Source: Augochlora pura
Taxonomy: Eukaryota > Arthropoda > Insecta > Hymenoptera > Halictidae
Reading direction: 5' to 3'
Assembly: GCF_028453695.1 (NCBI RefSeq)
Contig: NC_135772.1
Location: 18,223,611-18,287,610 of the forward strand
DNA length: 64,000 nt
The stretch's first letter is position 1. Each line of letters begins with the position of its first letter. Made by a program: the position numbers and the translations under genes. The notes beneath the pieces were generated by a model. That model saw only the letters and a program-made list of their open reading frames with translations, was not told the origin of the DNA and searched no databases. Of this stretch, positions 48,770 to 61,860 are shown piece after piece.

Positions 48770-49085
48770 ACGGCTTAAAGGCGTCTTAATAACGTCTTAT
48801 TTAAAATCCATGCTCTTACATGTAATTTCCATTCCTCCATGTAATGTCTATTACTACGTGTGATCTCTATTCCCACATTTCCCACAAATAGTCCTCAAAC
48901 GACCTACAAATAGCCTACGAACGACCTAAATATCGCCTTAAAGACGTCCATAAAACGTCCATAAGACGTCCATAAAACGTCCATAAGATGTCTTCTAAAC
49001 GTCTAAAGATCACCTAAAGACGTCTTGATTTATAATATAGAACGCTTCTAAGACGTTTCTAGGATATTCATAGGACAATCGAGAC
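48770..49085. repeat. AAGACGTC-rich repeat, locus 2
   Basis: The core 48945-48995 alternates CCATAAAACGTC and CCATAAGACGTC (about 11-12-bp unit). Looser copies (AACGACCTAC, GACGTCTTG, AAGACGTTTC) surround it. It is the same vocabulary as 27420-27550. Confidence 0.75.
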
Positions 49086-49197
49086 ATCTAAAAACCGTCC
49101 TTATGCTATCTATAATTTATCCCTATTTAGCAAAAAAATCCATACTATGTTAATCAGTTGCCAACCCAAAAATTATTTCATATTTGCAATTCTTTTC

Positions 49198-49262
49198 AAA
49201 GAACACTGATTCTGAATCAAGGGACACTGATTCTGAATCAAGGGGCACTGATTCTTGATCAA
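49198..49262. repeat. 21-bp tandem repeat with an internal dyad
   Basis: ACACTGATTCTGAATCAAGG occurs three times at 21-bp spacing, and GATTC-TGAATC is a near palindrome in each. The frame encodes TLILNQG repeats, but no gene context supports translation. Confidence 0.85.
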
Positions 49263-50164
49263 GGACCACCATCGAATGTCAGCAACACCCCTGAACCCAA
49301 GCGGTCGATACAAGGATATTTGCGATACCATGTCGCGGACCCATCGGCCGCTGATCCCTCAGGAGAGAGGATACCCGAAGATTATCAATCTTAAAGCCCG
49401 GTGACTTCCCTGCGGCGTTAGGTGGTGGCCTGAATCCGCGGGAAGACGCACCGGTCCTCCTCTCTCTCTCTCTCTCTCTCGCCTCAAGGAGCTTCGGCGT
49501 TCCGCTTCCGAGATATTAGATTTATCCATTTGTTTGCCGAAAGTCTCATAAATATAAGCTCCCTTTGACAGCGTCCCACGGGTCTTATCTGGCAGCGTGA
49601 TCTCGCGTGGGCGTACCCCGGGAAGATGAGACGAGAGGCGCTAAGATAGAGGAAAAAGGCGGGGGTTAGGGAAGACGACGAAGACGACGACGACGTCGCC
49701 GCGTCTTCCTTTCTCGGATCGGAAGCGGAATCGATCCGGCTCTCTCTCGTCCCACCGTTAGGCGCCCGGGTTCCATGGGACACCATCAGTATTCCCAATT
49801 AACGGGCTCCTTTCGCTGGGATTATGGAACGGCTACACCCCCCCCCCCCTGCCCTCCCTCCGCGCCACGTTTCTAAATATGATGATCGTAAAAGGAGACA
49901 TTACCATTCGATGGGACGAACAAGTCTTTTCGCCCCGCAAGGAAGGCGATATCGCGCGCCCCGGCGAAATTGACGCCGGCGATGCCCTGTTTTTGGGGTG
50001 GAAATTTTACGGATCGCTGTAATCTAAAGGGAATAATTAATGTACCGTTGCCGGCCGCGTGCTCGCGGGACGTCGGGACGCGTTCGCTCGGTTTTTATAG
50101 ATCACTGCGCGGCGATGCCACGGAACGCCGCGAACGATGACTGATGAGGACGGAGGATAAGTAC
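49263..50164. other. GC-rich island, no gene
   Basis: A CT run at 49460-49480, a GAC-rich stretch at 49673-49695 and poly-C at 49839-49850. Confidence 0.45.
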
Positions 50165-50462
50165 AGTTTCTTCGATGGGATTGGGAGGAATAATTTGCAA
50201 TTACGCTTTTATGGATTTAGGACCTTTTGTGCAAAATTGTAATTGTTTGCGTTAATTTTTGAAAAATGTCAGAGCCTAAGATATAATTTCTTTGACGTGA
50301 CTGTGATAAATAATTTGCAATCATGTTTCTATCGAACTGGAGGTTTTGTAAAAAAATAAAATTGTTTGCATTAATTTTCAAAAGATGACGGAGCCTAAGA
50401 CATAGTTTCTTCGACGTCTTTATGCAAAATTGAAATTATTTGCATTGATTTGAAAAAACAGG
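50165..50462. repeat. Tandem repeat, about 119-bp unit, two copies plus a truncated third
   Basis: AGCCTAAGATATAATTTCTT at 50273 and AGCCTAAGACATAGTTTCTT at 50392 start successive units. Each contains CAAAATTGTAATTGTTTGC or a close variant. Related single-copy sequence occurs at 60845-60900. Confidence 0.75.
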
Positions 50463-53400
50463 TGTTTGGAATTTTGGAATAAAGGTTTTGGAATTTAAAA
50501 AAAAAGGAATTTTTATTTGAAATAAGTAATTTCAAATTTTATGGAAAATTTCATAGGAGAAATTTAGATCATGTGCGAACAGTGTTCAATATTCCTAAAC
50601 ATTGGTTGTTTATACGAGAAGTACAAATAGTTAACGAAGAAATATAAAGACAGGAACTTCGGGCGCGACGAGAGACATTATAGGGGTCTTCCGTGGACTG
50701 ATTAAGGACGATGGGGGTTTGAGAAGGAAAATTGATAAAGAGGGGCTTGCAAATGTGTCTCTAAAGCAGTTTAAGCAGAACGATAGCAGGAAGACTCCGA
50801 GAAGAAAATGAGGCTCGCTGCAGGGACTATTCTCGATTATACGGTTTTGTAGTACAATTAACGCAATAAAATACCAAAAGACCAACCCTAAAAATTCCTG
50901 TAATATTAGTAAAATAACATCACTAAAATTAAAAATAAAAAATTAAAATTAATTACCGTCGATGATATTTTAACTCTTTCGCATTCTAAACATCTTAACT
51001 AATCTTCACTTGTCCAAATATATTACAACAAAATTATATTTTAAAAGCTAATCAAAAGCTATTAAAAGCTAGTAAAAATCTAAATTTCTTAGAATATTTT
51101 ATGAAAAAGGAAATGTAATTGTCGCTAGACCACGGCCATTAGTTTTCCAATCATCGTCGAGGCGTAATTCGTTCGATCACGATTTTTCCAGCTCGAACAG
51201 TAATTTAAGCAGACGGGGGTTCGGCACGTAGAGAGACAGGGGACGGTCTCGGAGGACAACGGGTAGCGAATTCAGGTGGACGCGGATCACGAACCGGCCA
51301 CAAATCATCGACGCGGCGTTATACGCGCCGAACTGTAATCAGTGTTCATTAGCTGTACGAAAGCGCGATTCCACGGGGTTTCTCCCATGGGGAGATCTTT
51401 TCAATAACTCTTGGTCGCCTGTAATTGGTGGTCGGCGATATCTCTCGCGGACTCTCTCCACTCTCCTCGTCCTTTCGTTGCCCCGGGGCTCTTCACAATG
51501 TCGTATATAACAATATACCAGACTGTCTCTCGTCCTGACCACTATAGATAGAGAAACATTAAGTGTCCCGGACGCCGGGCGACGAAACCGCACTCACACA
51601 CACGGCGAAAACGTCAACGCGCGGCATAGAAAGCTCTCTCTCTCTCTTTCTCTTTCTCTCTTTCTCTGCCTATCGTCGTCGACAACCGGACAGGGGATGT
51701 CGATGGAACGGGACAGAACCGTTTGTATTGTAGTCACATTGGCTACCGATGCTCGGGGTCTCCCTTCTTTCCCTCTCTCTGTCTTATGGCTGCCCTATTA
51801 CCAGCAGCTCTCATTCAACGTCGGACGCTATTTTTACAGGATTCTAGGATTTTTCCCAGGATTTTCTTCTTTATTGTCAATTAAAAGAGTGCTCGAGAAA
51901 TTGAGAATTTTTGCGGGAATTGAAAATATTTTCTGTGAAATATGACAGGAAATTACGTGAAAATTAATATGCTATAGGTTGTATCTGAATGCAAGAACGC
52001 GTGACTACAGTCGGTGGTATTATTAATATATTAATATTATTATTTAATTTATGATATAAATGTATTCGCAAAGTGGTTAGTTTAATTTACAGTCTAGAGG
52101 TTATAGTTCGATTTCATACTCGATAATTTAATAAAAATAAATATATTATTCTTAACATTAATGGAGAGCAGGTGAGGACATTCTAAACGTCGTGTATTAC
52201 GACGAGGATCTAATAAGATTAAATACTAAAAAATGTGATAATAATTGGAAGACGATGTAAATTACTATTAAAATCGTTTAAATCGAATCTTTCAAAAATT
52301 TCTTAAAAATTGAAAGAAATATTAACTCTGGAATAATTTCAATAAAAGCGTTTTATTTTGCCTAAAATTATTCTATTCAGAGTTTAAACATTTTTTAAAA
52401 GGAACATGATTATTAACATTGCGAAATATCTTTTAAATTAAATATATTGTTTACGAAGTAATTGTCAATATTCCTTGTGAAAATAAAATATGAGAATTCT
52501 CACACCAATCTTCACATTTAATTTGTATTGTAATTTAATTAACATATAATTGTAATTTAAGAAATTCAGAGTTGAAAAGTAAATTGTTCGTTAATGAAAA
52601 GGTTGATTGTTGGTCAAAATAGGATGATCGTAGTAGAATGAGAGCCGCTGTCGGAAAAGCGGCGGATTGAACAGGTTGTCGCATGGTCAGGGGTTCGAAT
52701 GGGCGCGCACTGGGTCATAAACGCTTATATTGCGCTCAGTGCGCCAGTAATGCCGATATTGGCAAGTTATTGGTCCCTTCCTCGAACGCGTATCACCCGC
52801 AAAGGTAGCCGCAAGCGAAACCGTATCTTTGGTAATCCGGAAAAGTATCGTTGGCCGAACACCACGGAAAGTTTAATTGGAAATATCAAGGGATGAGAGA
52901 GAAAGAGAGAGATCAGGAGAGAGAGAGAGAGAGAGAGAGGTGAAACCGGAGGCTGAACCAGGTGTCCAGAACTGGTGCATTAACCCCTGGACGCCTTCTG
53001 GCGAATCATATTTTTGTTAACTGGTCGAAAGGGTCGATCGCCCGATAGATGGAACTCGTAATCACTTGCGCGACACCGCGCCGATATTAAGTCCCATTGA
53101 ATTATACATTAACGCGAAAAATTTGTTACACCTTGCTGCCGGTTTTACGGCGTCAAATTCAATGGCCAGGCGCTTGTAAACTTACACGGGGGACCTGCTA
53201 CATATTTTAGGCAAAGTAAAACGTCGAGAACGCGCATCCACATCTCTAGAACTTGGTATAGATATTTATATATTTTTATTCTGATAATTATGTAACATAT
53301 TTTTATTTTATTTATAGCTAGATCCCATTTATTTTATTTGTAATAATGATGTTAGTATTCGCTTTGACATTAATCGCCTTTAAGAGCTTTTCTCAACGCG

Positions 53401-53653
53401 TTTGACAGCGACCACTTACGCCAAATGAATCGTCGAATTAAGGGATCGCTTCATCCCCTATTTTCCAATTTGGTTTCGTTACATTTCTCAACAGATCGCC
53501 GACGTTTCGATATTACTTGGTCCTTCGAATCAAAGTCGAGAGATTGGCGATAAAGGTTGTCGGTTTTAATTCACCCAATTTCCTTGAGCCAGTTCGAACC
53601 GGACGAGACAATTTACCCGAAACGAAAACGGAGCCGCGAGAAACCGATTCGCA

Positions 53654-53692
<39 letters not shown>

Positions 53693-55527
53693 CTCTCTAT
53701 TTCTCGCTCAGTCTCTCCGGCGATACTTTTCCAGACCCAATCAACTGATATCGCGAGCTTAAGCCCCCCCAAGAGCCGCAACTCCTGATACGACGGTAGT
53801 TCGGTCGTGGTCCGGGCGGTCTGATCACGAGTTAGTGGTTCGAGATGGCGAGGAAAGACCCGGTGGAAGTAAGAGAAGCCCAAGCCGACTTTATGTCGGG
53901 ACGTAAGCCGGTTATAGGCGCTGCCGATGTTATTTGATGGCCAAATGCACTCCGGCAGCGCGAGCCAACCTAAACTTCCCCGCCCTATATCCGATCTCTA
54001 TCGTCCGGCCGGCATTTTCCGGAGCCACCTTCGCCGCTGGCCATCATACGCCGGGAAAACTCGATATATCAAGTTTTTCAGAATCACGAGACGNNNNNNN
54101 NNNNNNNNNNNNNNNNNNNNNNNNNNNNNNNNNNNNNNNNNNNNNNNNNNNNNNNNNNNNNNNNNNNNNNNNNNNNNNNNNNNNNNNNNNNNNGCGCACA
54201 AAACGTCGGTAGAGGAAAAGTGTTCCACGGTATATTTCTGAGCTTTCTACAGCGAGGCGGACTTTTGAAACCGGCGAAGGACCCTGTTCCTCGAACAAAC
54301 CCCCCGGCTGGTCCTCGTCCCCCCATTTAACGGAACAGGAACGGATAGAATTGCAAAACTATTCCCGAATGCTGTTCGCCTCTTGATCTACGCGAAAGGT
54401 TTTGTGCTTTTCTTGCGTTCCACTTGCCCGATCCTCTTTAGCTTCGAATCTGCTTATCGCGTCTTGTAAGTTTCCCGCGTTATACAGCGTAATTTCTTTG
54501 GCTCGAAATTAGGCCAGCACTTCTTCTGGCTTCGGTTGACTGCGGAGAAGTGCGGACTTCGTGAATTGTTAATAAAATAAAATGTATTGAGTATATAGAA
54601 AATATAATAAAAAAAGCTATATTATAATGTAATATAATTATATATTATATATTGCTATATTAATAATATAATAGTAATATGATGTAGAGTAATATGACCT
54701 AACCTTGATATAATAATAATATGATACATGACAAATTGACATATTAATAATATAACGATAATATGATATATTTACGTCATCAATAATTAAAATTAATATA
54801 TCAAACTGCTATAATAAAATGTAATAAAAATATGATATATTATGATAGAATATATATTACAAATAATTTATATTATAAAATCGTAATTAACAAAATGAAT
54901 AGAATAAAATTAAACGAAGCTTCGAAATAATTGAAGCTTTTTAAATGTAACATTGTTCGACGCAGCATTTAGGACGAAATCATGATGGGCTGGTTTCGAA
55001 GTTTCGTCGATTCCAATCGAAAACTTCGGGCGGCTTTGAGCGGATTCGAATTTCGCCGACGCGAAAATTGAGAATCTACTTAAGGCACATTAGAAGTAGT
55101 TAGAGTACCGTACGGATTAGCTAGGGAAGGTCAGGTCCACTGTCTCGCACTCGCGGCGTAGAGCAAGTTTCGTTTTAGGGTAACTTTCGCATGCGACTGC
55201 AAATGACGATTTTGTGGTCGCTGCTAACAATGTGATCGCGTACTATCAATTATCTAAATATTTCGCTATTTCTCTTGTTTTTGTTTTAACAACCCTTAAA
55301 TTAAAAAATTACAATGCAAATGGATAAGTCAGAAAATTTATAAGCTTGTCATTTTAGAATTAATTAGAATTTAGAATTATAAATTATGTGGTATAGAAAA
55401 TTGAATTTTATCGCGTTTTTATTATTGTTGTAGTTTATTAGAAGTTGAGAAGTAACGGCTGAATTATTGAAGTTGAGAAATTCGAAATAGAAGTCAGTGT
55501 TCCAATCGTTTTCTTTATTATACTGAT
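50463..55527. other. Long stretch without a supported gene
   Basis: AT tracts 50463-51110, 51900-52600, 53250-53350 and 54560-54960 (very TA-rich 54600-54900); GC-balanced islands 51130-51830, 52630-53240, 53380-54560 and 54960-55240. GA/CT runs near 51633-51668, 52893-52940 and 53656-53690. Open frames crossing the N gap are not meaningful. Confidence 0.4.
54094..54193. other. Scaffold gap (100 N)
   Basis: Exactly 100 N in balanced unique sequence; the missing length is unknown. Confidence 0.95.
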
Positions 55528-55622
55528 TATTACAATTATTATTATATTCGTTATCATATTCTTTATTATATTCTTTAGTATATGCTTTATTATATTCATT
55601 ATTATATTCTTTATTACGAAGT
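55528..55622. repeat. 12-bp minisatellite
   Basis: ATTATATTCTTT and close variants repeat about seven times. The minus-strand Ile/Asn frame across it is an artefact. Confidence 0.8.
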
Positions 55623-57669
55623 GTCTAATTAAAATATACAAAATTTATAAAATTATAAAACTTACATAAGAATTATATTATATATAAAATTACGCATATT
55701 ATAATAATTTGTTTCAATTAAAAATCTACAATAGCGCAAGATTCCTTAAATCCATAATTACAGGATTATTTCCATCTCCCGTGAAAATAATTCCCCACGT
55801 ACCATCGATGGTTACCAAGCCCCCATAGTTCTCTAAACGCCAAAGTTTAGCACGACGACGTCGCTATAGCTTGTCTGGTCTCGCGACGGCTATTCCGCAT
55901 TCCCCTGAATTCGTAGATCCGGGGGGTGGGAGGGGAACAAAGACTCGTTACGACTCCGTGCCGGTTTATCCTTTGAGTTTTCCTCGCTCAGATTAATATT
56001 ATATCAATCCCGGGTGTCAAAGAGAAACACCTTTTCCTCTCTTGTTTCCGCTCTGCCTATAATGCGGACCTTCTCGCGCGCGCGTTCCAACCTCTCGCTC
56101 GAATGACCGTGCGAACGAGTGCCTCGTGAATAATTGACACGCGAAACGAGGACCGCGAATGCCTCTTCGGATTTACCCCGACCGGGGCAGCTCACCTGAT
56201 TCCGCGCCGTGGACAGCCGAAAAAAAGTTGATTGGCCCGGCATACTTTTGCCATGGTAATTTCTGCTGGGAGGAAAAGCGGAAGCGAGAAGACGAAGAAG
56301 GAGAACGTGGAAACACTCGGGGAAGAGCGAACTCGCGACGGAGGTGTTTTCTAATGTATAAGTGGAACGTGTACCTCGACGAATTATTAGGTTGTATTTA
56401 TTGTGTTTCGAGTTCGTTTCGTTCTGTGACGTCATGTTAGAGTCAAAGTATTCAGTATTATAGATTCAAAGTCTTATAATCGTGGAACATTGACGGAATG
56501 AGATTTTTTATAATTTTTGGTAATTAATGTTATCATTATTAATATTGATGTCATTTTATTTTACGATATATATATGCACTCGTTTATCATATTTTTATTA
56601 CATATCATAGGTTTAAAGAGGTCACGAGAGGTCATAAGTAACGACAGAAATTATATTGTACTATAAATATTCATTAACAATGATTTGAAGTTATAATTAA
56701 GAAAAGGGAGATTTTATATAAAAATATAATTTTTAAAATATGTTATACAGTATTATACAATAACTATTATACCATATACCAATTTAGTTTGCTTAAATTG
56801 TCATCAGACATCTCCAATAAATATTGTATATAAATTTAAACAAACCGTGTCAACTAAAACCGTTAAAACGAGAAAGCAACTAATTCATGGGGTGGCGAGC
56901 GAAATCGACCGATCCGAGACAGTCCTGAAAAAAAGAAAACGTAAAACATGGGTTCCGTACGGTGGTGGGGAGAGGGGTGACTAGGCAAACGCGGCCAATA
57001 ATCGCTGATAATTTATTAAGGGGGTAGAAACGTTCGCGTTCGCCCGGCGCGGCATCTGCGTTATTTAAGAAAATAAATATTTGATATCCCAAACAAAGGC
57101 TCGGGTTCCAGCGTCTTGATGTTCGAGGAATGGAAAAAAAGCGGAACCGGGGGATGAGACGGGGGATGAGGTGGGGTAGGAAGAAGAGAGGAAGAAAATC
57201 GGGGGGTGGTTCCGGAGGGAGAGAGAGAGAAAGGGCGAACCCGGCGTCGCGGGCTAAAAAGTGTCGAGGGAGGGTCGAGAGTCTCGTGCAGCCGACGCGG
57301 CGGCGGGCTTAAGGGCGACGGCGGGGGTGGCGCGACTCATTGGCCGTGAAATATAGGGTAAAAGGTTCGATAATTGATTACACAGATTTTTTATGCCGCA
57401 AGAAACCTTAATTCTCGCCGCCGCCGCCGCCCCACGATAATTCCGCGCGCGCGCGCGCGCGCCCCGTGGAAGCCGGGCCGCACGAGCACGGAATATCGAG
57501 TCCTTCGATGTAAAACGATCTTTCAACCCTCCGCTGGGAAGTGTTCCGGTCCGTTGGGCCCCCGTTAACCCCGTGGAATCAAACCACCGTCGAGGCGTCG
57601 CGACCGGGAATGATTTAATTGTTGCAAAACATTTTTCCTTCTGCCGAGGGTCGCCCGACGAGTTTCTCC
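55623..57669. other. No supported gene
   Basis: GC island 55780-56440, AT tract 56450-56880, GC-rich 56930-57660 with a CG run at 57448-57462 and a (GCC)n patch near 57417. Frames lack domains. Confidence 0.4.
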
Positions 57670-57794
57670 GACGATTACTATTAAAACGAAATTATTAAAC
57701 GTTCCATCTATTGAAACAAAATTAGTAAATATTCGCTCTATCGAAGCAAAATTATTAAATATTCTATCTATTAAAAATAAAATTATTAAATAGT
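57670..57794. repeat. 30-bp minisatellite, left arm
   Basis: About four units of the form CTATTGAAACAAAATTAGTA followed by AATATTCGCT. The same unit, in the same orientation, resumes at 59562 after the 1.76-kb block. Confidence 0.75.
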
Positions 57795-59558
57795 GTTAGA
57801 AGATCGGCTGACCGTGACTCTAACGGATTGTCGGTACCGAGGGATAGGAGAGCGTGAAAAGGTCTTGAACAAAATCTACTCCAGTTGGTGGAAAAAGCAA
57901 CCCAGCGATTTATTTGGAGGCTTCTACAGGGCGATCTCCTGTGTGTTGTCTCTTTGCTCGCTTCGTCGGACGCGGCCGGTTGGGACCAGGCGCGGCACGA
58001 TGCGGGGGTTGCGTCCGGGTTCTGAAAAATAAGAAATATTGGCCGGAACCACCAACAAAATTAATAGAGCTGTCAATCAGCTATTTGTTGTCCCAACTCA
58101 GCTGGGCAACAGCAAAACGCGTGCTCCAGCGAGAAGGGGGCCACTCAGTCGTGAATCCGTCCTGAGTGAGCCAATTTCGGTCGCACTGATGCTCCTTTGA
58201 AAGCCAAGGAATGCATCCAGTGACGAGCGCGTGGAATCGTACGTGAGTTTCCGATACCACGGTCTCACCCTCTGTAGCCCAGGACGGCCGATGTCCCGTC
58301 GGTCATGTCCGACTATCCACAAACGGCCGCTCTACGCAGATTCGGAATCATCCAGCGAATCTGCGGGCAGTCCTGGCTAGAGAGATACATTTCTGCTCGG
58401 CACTCGTCCACTGGAGGTCGTAAATCTCCAGCAGATCTGTTCCACGAGCGATACGACGTTAAGAATCCCCAATCGAAACTCTCACTCCTATTTTCGAGAG
58501 GCACGGGTCTCGAGGAGCAACGGGGAGTGGGGGGCCACAGGGATCTGCAGCATCCAGACCTACCCCAAACGATCCCGTTGAGCGAAGTTTAGTACCCGCC
58601 GGAGCTCGACCGCTAGACAAGTGCAGGGCGTGCACCTCCTGCATCTTGCTAGCGAGGTTGACCCTCGGTGTGATCCGCCCAAGAGAAACCGTTCGACGAG
58701 GCCAATCAATCGTAGGTCCTCGCCGTACGCCGTATACTACAAACAGAAATGCAAGACAGTCGCTCTAATCGAGCTCAACTGTCTAGCGAGTCAGGAAAAG
58801 ATTGTTGCGACCCGAACGTTCGACTCGTGCACTGTAACAGTACAGGACGCGCCGAACTCGGAAGATTCGCGTATCACCTGAATGCTCTGTTAATGCGCTA
58901 CAAACTCACAGCTCGAGCACAGCAATAGTGCAGGCCGAGCGGAGGGTGTAGGCTCTAATCTCTCTAATTGCGCTGGAGAAAGCACAGCACAACTAGAGTC
59001 GCTTTTCGGTAGAAAACGCGCAAATGTAAAACACATTTGAACTCTTAACCTTACCGAAAGCTCGAATCTTGTCTGCGTCCAGAAGAAACCGCTTCTGGTT
59101 AAACCTCTTTCCTTTTCGTCACACGAAAGCACACGATGGCACACGACAAAACGATCGATGTGTCTCGTACGAGGTCACAGTACAAAATCTGTATGCTCGA
59201 AGAGCGGAGGTGCCTTCGAAAAATACTTCGGGCCCCGTCGCGCTTCATCGGCTATATTCGGGAAGTTAGCGTAACCGTTCTAACTTGCCGATTCTCTCTC
59301 TCTCTATACCCGGTTACCATGCAAATTTTTCCGAAGTCCGTTAAAATTTGCTTTGTCCTCTGTATAACGTTCCGATTTCGATTTTGACTCTATTATCGTT
59401 CGTTGTTGCCGAGGTCGCCGAGTCTCAACGGCCGCCGGTTCGAAGTGTTTTTCGACCGGGGTCGTGACTCCGAGCGTTCCCAGGCAAAAACTCAGAATCC
59501 GATAAATTTAGTATCGCTTTCGAGGAATTCCCTTCGAAAATTAACGCGATATTTAAAC
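57795..59558. mobile_element. Putative 1.76-kb insertion within a minisatellite
   Basis: The block is flanked by minisatellite of the same unit and orientation and by a 7-bp direct repeat AAATAGT (57788-57794 and 59559-59565). Its composition is balanced, unlike the AT-rich flanks. It holds no long frame with a recognisable transposase or reverse transcriptase domain. The terminal sequences (GTTAGAAG… / …TATTTAAAC) are only weakly inverted. It could be a nonautonomous transposon, a degraded LTR element, or a chance arrangement of two arrays. Confidence 0.4.
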
Positions 59559-59790
59559 AAATAGTCTTTATTAAAAATAAAATGATTAAATATTCTCTAC
59601 TATTAAAACAAAATTATTAAATACTCTTTCCTTATTAAAAACAAAGATATTAAATATTTTCTCCTATGAAAACAAAATTATTAAATACTCTCTCTATTAA
59701 AAACAGAAATATTAAAAATCCTCTCTACTAAAACAAAACTGTTAAATATCCTCTCCATTGAAAAAAAAACAGTTATTAAAAATATGGATT
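59559..59790. repeat. 30-bp minisatellite, right arm
   Basis: About seven units such as CTATTAAAACAAAATTATTA followed by AATACTCTCT, matching the left arm at 57670-57794. Confidence 0.75.
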
Positions 59791-59902
59791 AGGTCATTCC
59801 GCCGATACGAATTAACGCAACGTTAAAAAACACATCGGTAGGGACCCTAAATATTTATCAACAGCGACTGCGTTTTTTAACAGCGATTCGCGACAACGAT
59901 AA

Positions 59903-60002
59903 NNNNNNNNNNNNNNNNNNNNNNNNNNNNNNNNNNNNNNNNNNNNNNNNNNNNNNNNNNNNNNNNNNNNNNNNNNNNNNNNNNNNNNNNNNNNNNNNNN
60001 NN
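59903..60002. other. Scaffold gap (100 N)
   Basis: Exactly 100 N; true size unknown. Confidence 0.95.
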
Positions 60003-61305
60003 CAGGCTCCGCGTCCAAAGAAAATTCAACCGCGGCTCCTTTGACTCCGACGCTGATTCTATCCGGGATTTATTTCGATCCTCTGATCGTTGTCTCGCGT
60101 CGCCTGAATTTCTGAAATATCCGCGCAGCCCGGTTTTTAAATTCTGAGACCGCGAAACATTTCGGAAGAGATTAAAACCGTATGGAGAAATTATTTCCGC
60201 CGAGTCTTCCGCGGCGGTAGATGTACGGTCGCCTAGCTAGCTCGCTCGCGTTCACCGTGGATTTCGTAGGAAATTGAAACATCGACTTAAATTTTTTAAA
60301 TAGGAAGCAGTATCCCCTCTTTTATCGTCCCTGCGGGTCGTCCCTGCGAAAAAAGCGTTTTAATGGGAACGGGGTTTTTTGTGGTGAATAGAATTTGTGC
60401 GTCCGGCGCGTCTTTAATTTCCTAAAAATTAATTCTTAAGAGGACTCCGAACTCATTCGGGTTTCAATGGGATATGGGGACCTGAGCCTAGAGTGTCGCA
60501 TAATTTAAAAATCTTGATAAGGTAGGTTTTCTTTGTTATAGCTTCCTAATCGCCATTGTTTTAAACGATTCGCCATGGTTTTTGGTGTCATTGGTGCGCT
60601 TAACCGCAGATTTTATATATTTATAGCAAAAATGACTAGATTAAATGGAAAATTGTGTAGACGAGAATAATTTTATTTTGCGTATAATTATTAAAAATTA
60701 TTTTTATATATATTAAAATAGAGAAGATATTTTCAGTCTTACGTTTCCTAGAATTAATTTAAATAATTTTGATTTTCCATAAAGATCCACAGTCTGATCA
60801 TAACTTATGCTTCGAGAATGCAAGGATTAAAACTGCACTGCGAATTTTTATGCAAAATAAAAATTATCTGCCTTAATATCAAGATAGAAGAGCCAAATCA
60901 AAAATTTAATTTTGATAAAATAAAAATTCTTCGAATGTCTGTAATAATGACAAGGATCTTAATATTCTAATAAAATAACGTAAATTATATCACTCCATAA
61001 AAATTCACTTAAATAACCAAAGTCCAACACAAAAATTAATAATCTGTGACCAACTGACGATTAATTGTCGTTCGAATCATTTCCACCTAAAAGCAGATTT
61101 TTGTCCGAGGAACTAGCTGGCCGAACAAAGGAAATTCCATCGACGGGTTACGCAGACGGGAAAGGGTTGTCTTTAGGAAAGTCGAGGCTCGATCGATCAT
61201 GCATTATAGACTGGAGGCTGACAGCCAGTGATAGATCGTGGTAATTAAATAACTCGTTGCGATCAGGCCAAGCTCGAGATTCGGTCACGGCAACGGTGTA
61301 AGAGA
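60003..61305. other. No supported gene
   Basis: Balanced to 60480, AT-rich 60500-61040, with a MITE end at 60809-60830 and a relative of the 50165 repeat at 60845-60900. Confidence 0.4.
60809..60830. mobile_element. Solo MITE terminus
   Basis: GCTTCGAGAATGCAAGGATTAA is a slightly diverged right end. It is directly followed by sequence related to the tandem repeat at 50165-50460. Confidence 0.45.
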
Positions 61306-61363
61306 GAAAGAGAGACAGAGAGAGAGTGTAAAAGAGAGAGAGAGTGAGAGAGAGAGAGAGAGA
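61306..61363. repeat. GA-rich microsatellite
   Basis: GAGAGA runs with short GTGTAAAA interruptions. Confidence 0.85.
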
Positions 61364-61654
61364 AGGGAGCTAGGTGGAGCAGGGTTCAGCAGCATGTGCG
61401 CGCCGTTCCTGGACGGGGTGTAATTGACAAGGCAATTGATAATCGCCGTCGGGTTGACAGTATCTCCGAGAATTAGCGCCACGTGAACGTCAGTCCCGCG
61501 AACTAATTGAAGAGAAAATTGCTAAGACGATGGACAAAGGATCCGGCCGGCTGGGCACTTTTCACGATTGGAAAACATTTCGATATTTCATTCGCGATTC
61601 CTCTTCGAACTGAACGACTCCGTTCTATTAATAATTCGATCATTCAGCGCAGGA

Positions 61655-61860
61655 TAGTTGGTCGATTATTCATACATTATTTGGAACATTTGGTCAATTA
61701 TTCATATATTATTCGGAACATTTGTTTCATTATTCATACATTGCTCGAAACATTTATTCAATTATTCATAAATTACTCGGAACAGTTGTTCACTCCTTTA
61801 TACGTCAGCTGGAATATTTCTTCATTTATTTATATATTCTTCGAGATATTTATTAATATA
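61655..61860. repeat. 33-bp minisatellite
   Basis: About six units like CAATTATTCATATATTATTC followed by GGAACATTTG. Since 33 is divisible by 3, a 158-codon frame stays open across it; its Ile/Phe/Tyr-rich product is a repeat artefact. Confidence 0.75.

Noticed and set aside
52640..52715. Possible tRNA because of GGTTCGAAT
   Set aside because: The B-box does not continue as expected, and no cloverleaf stems pair around it.
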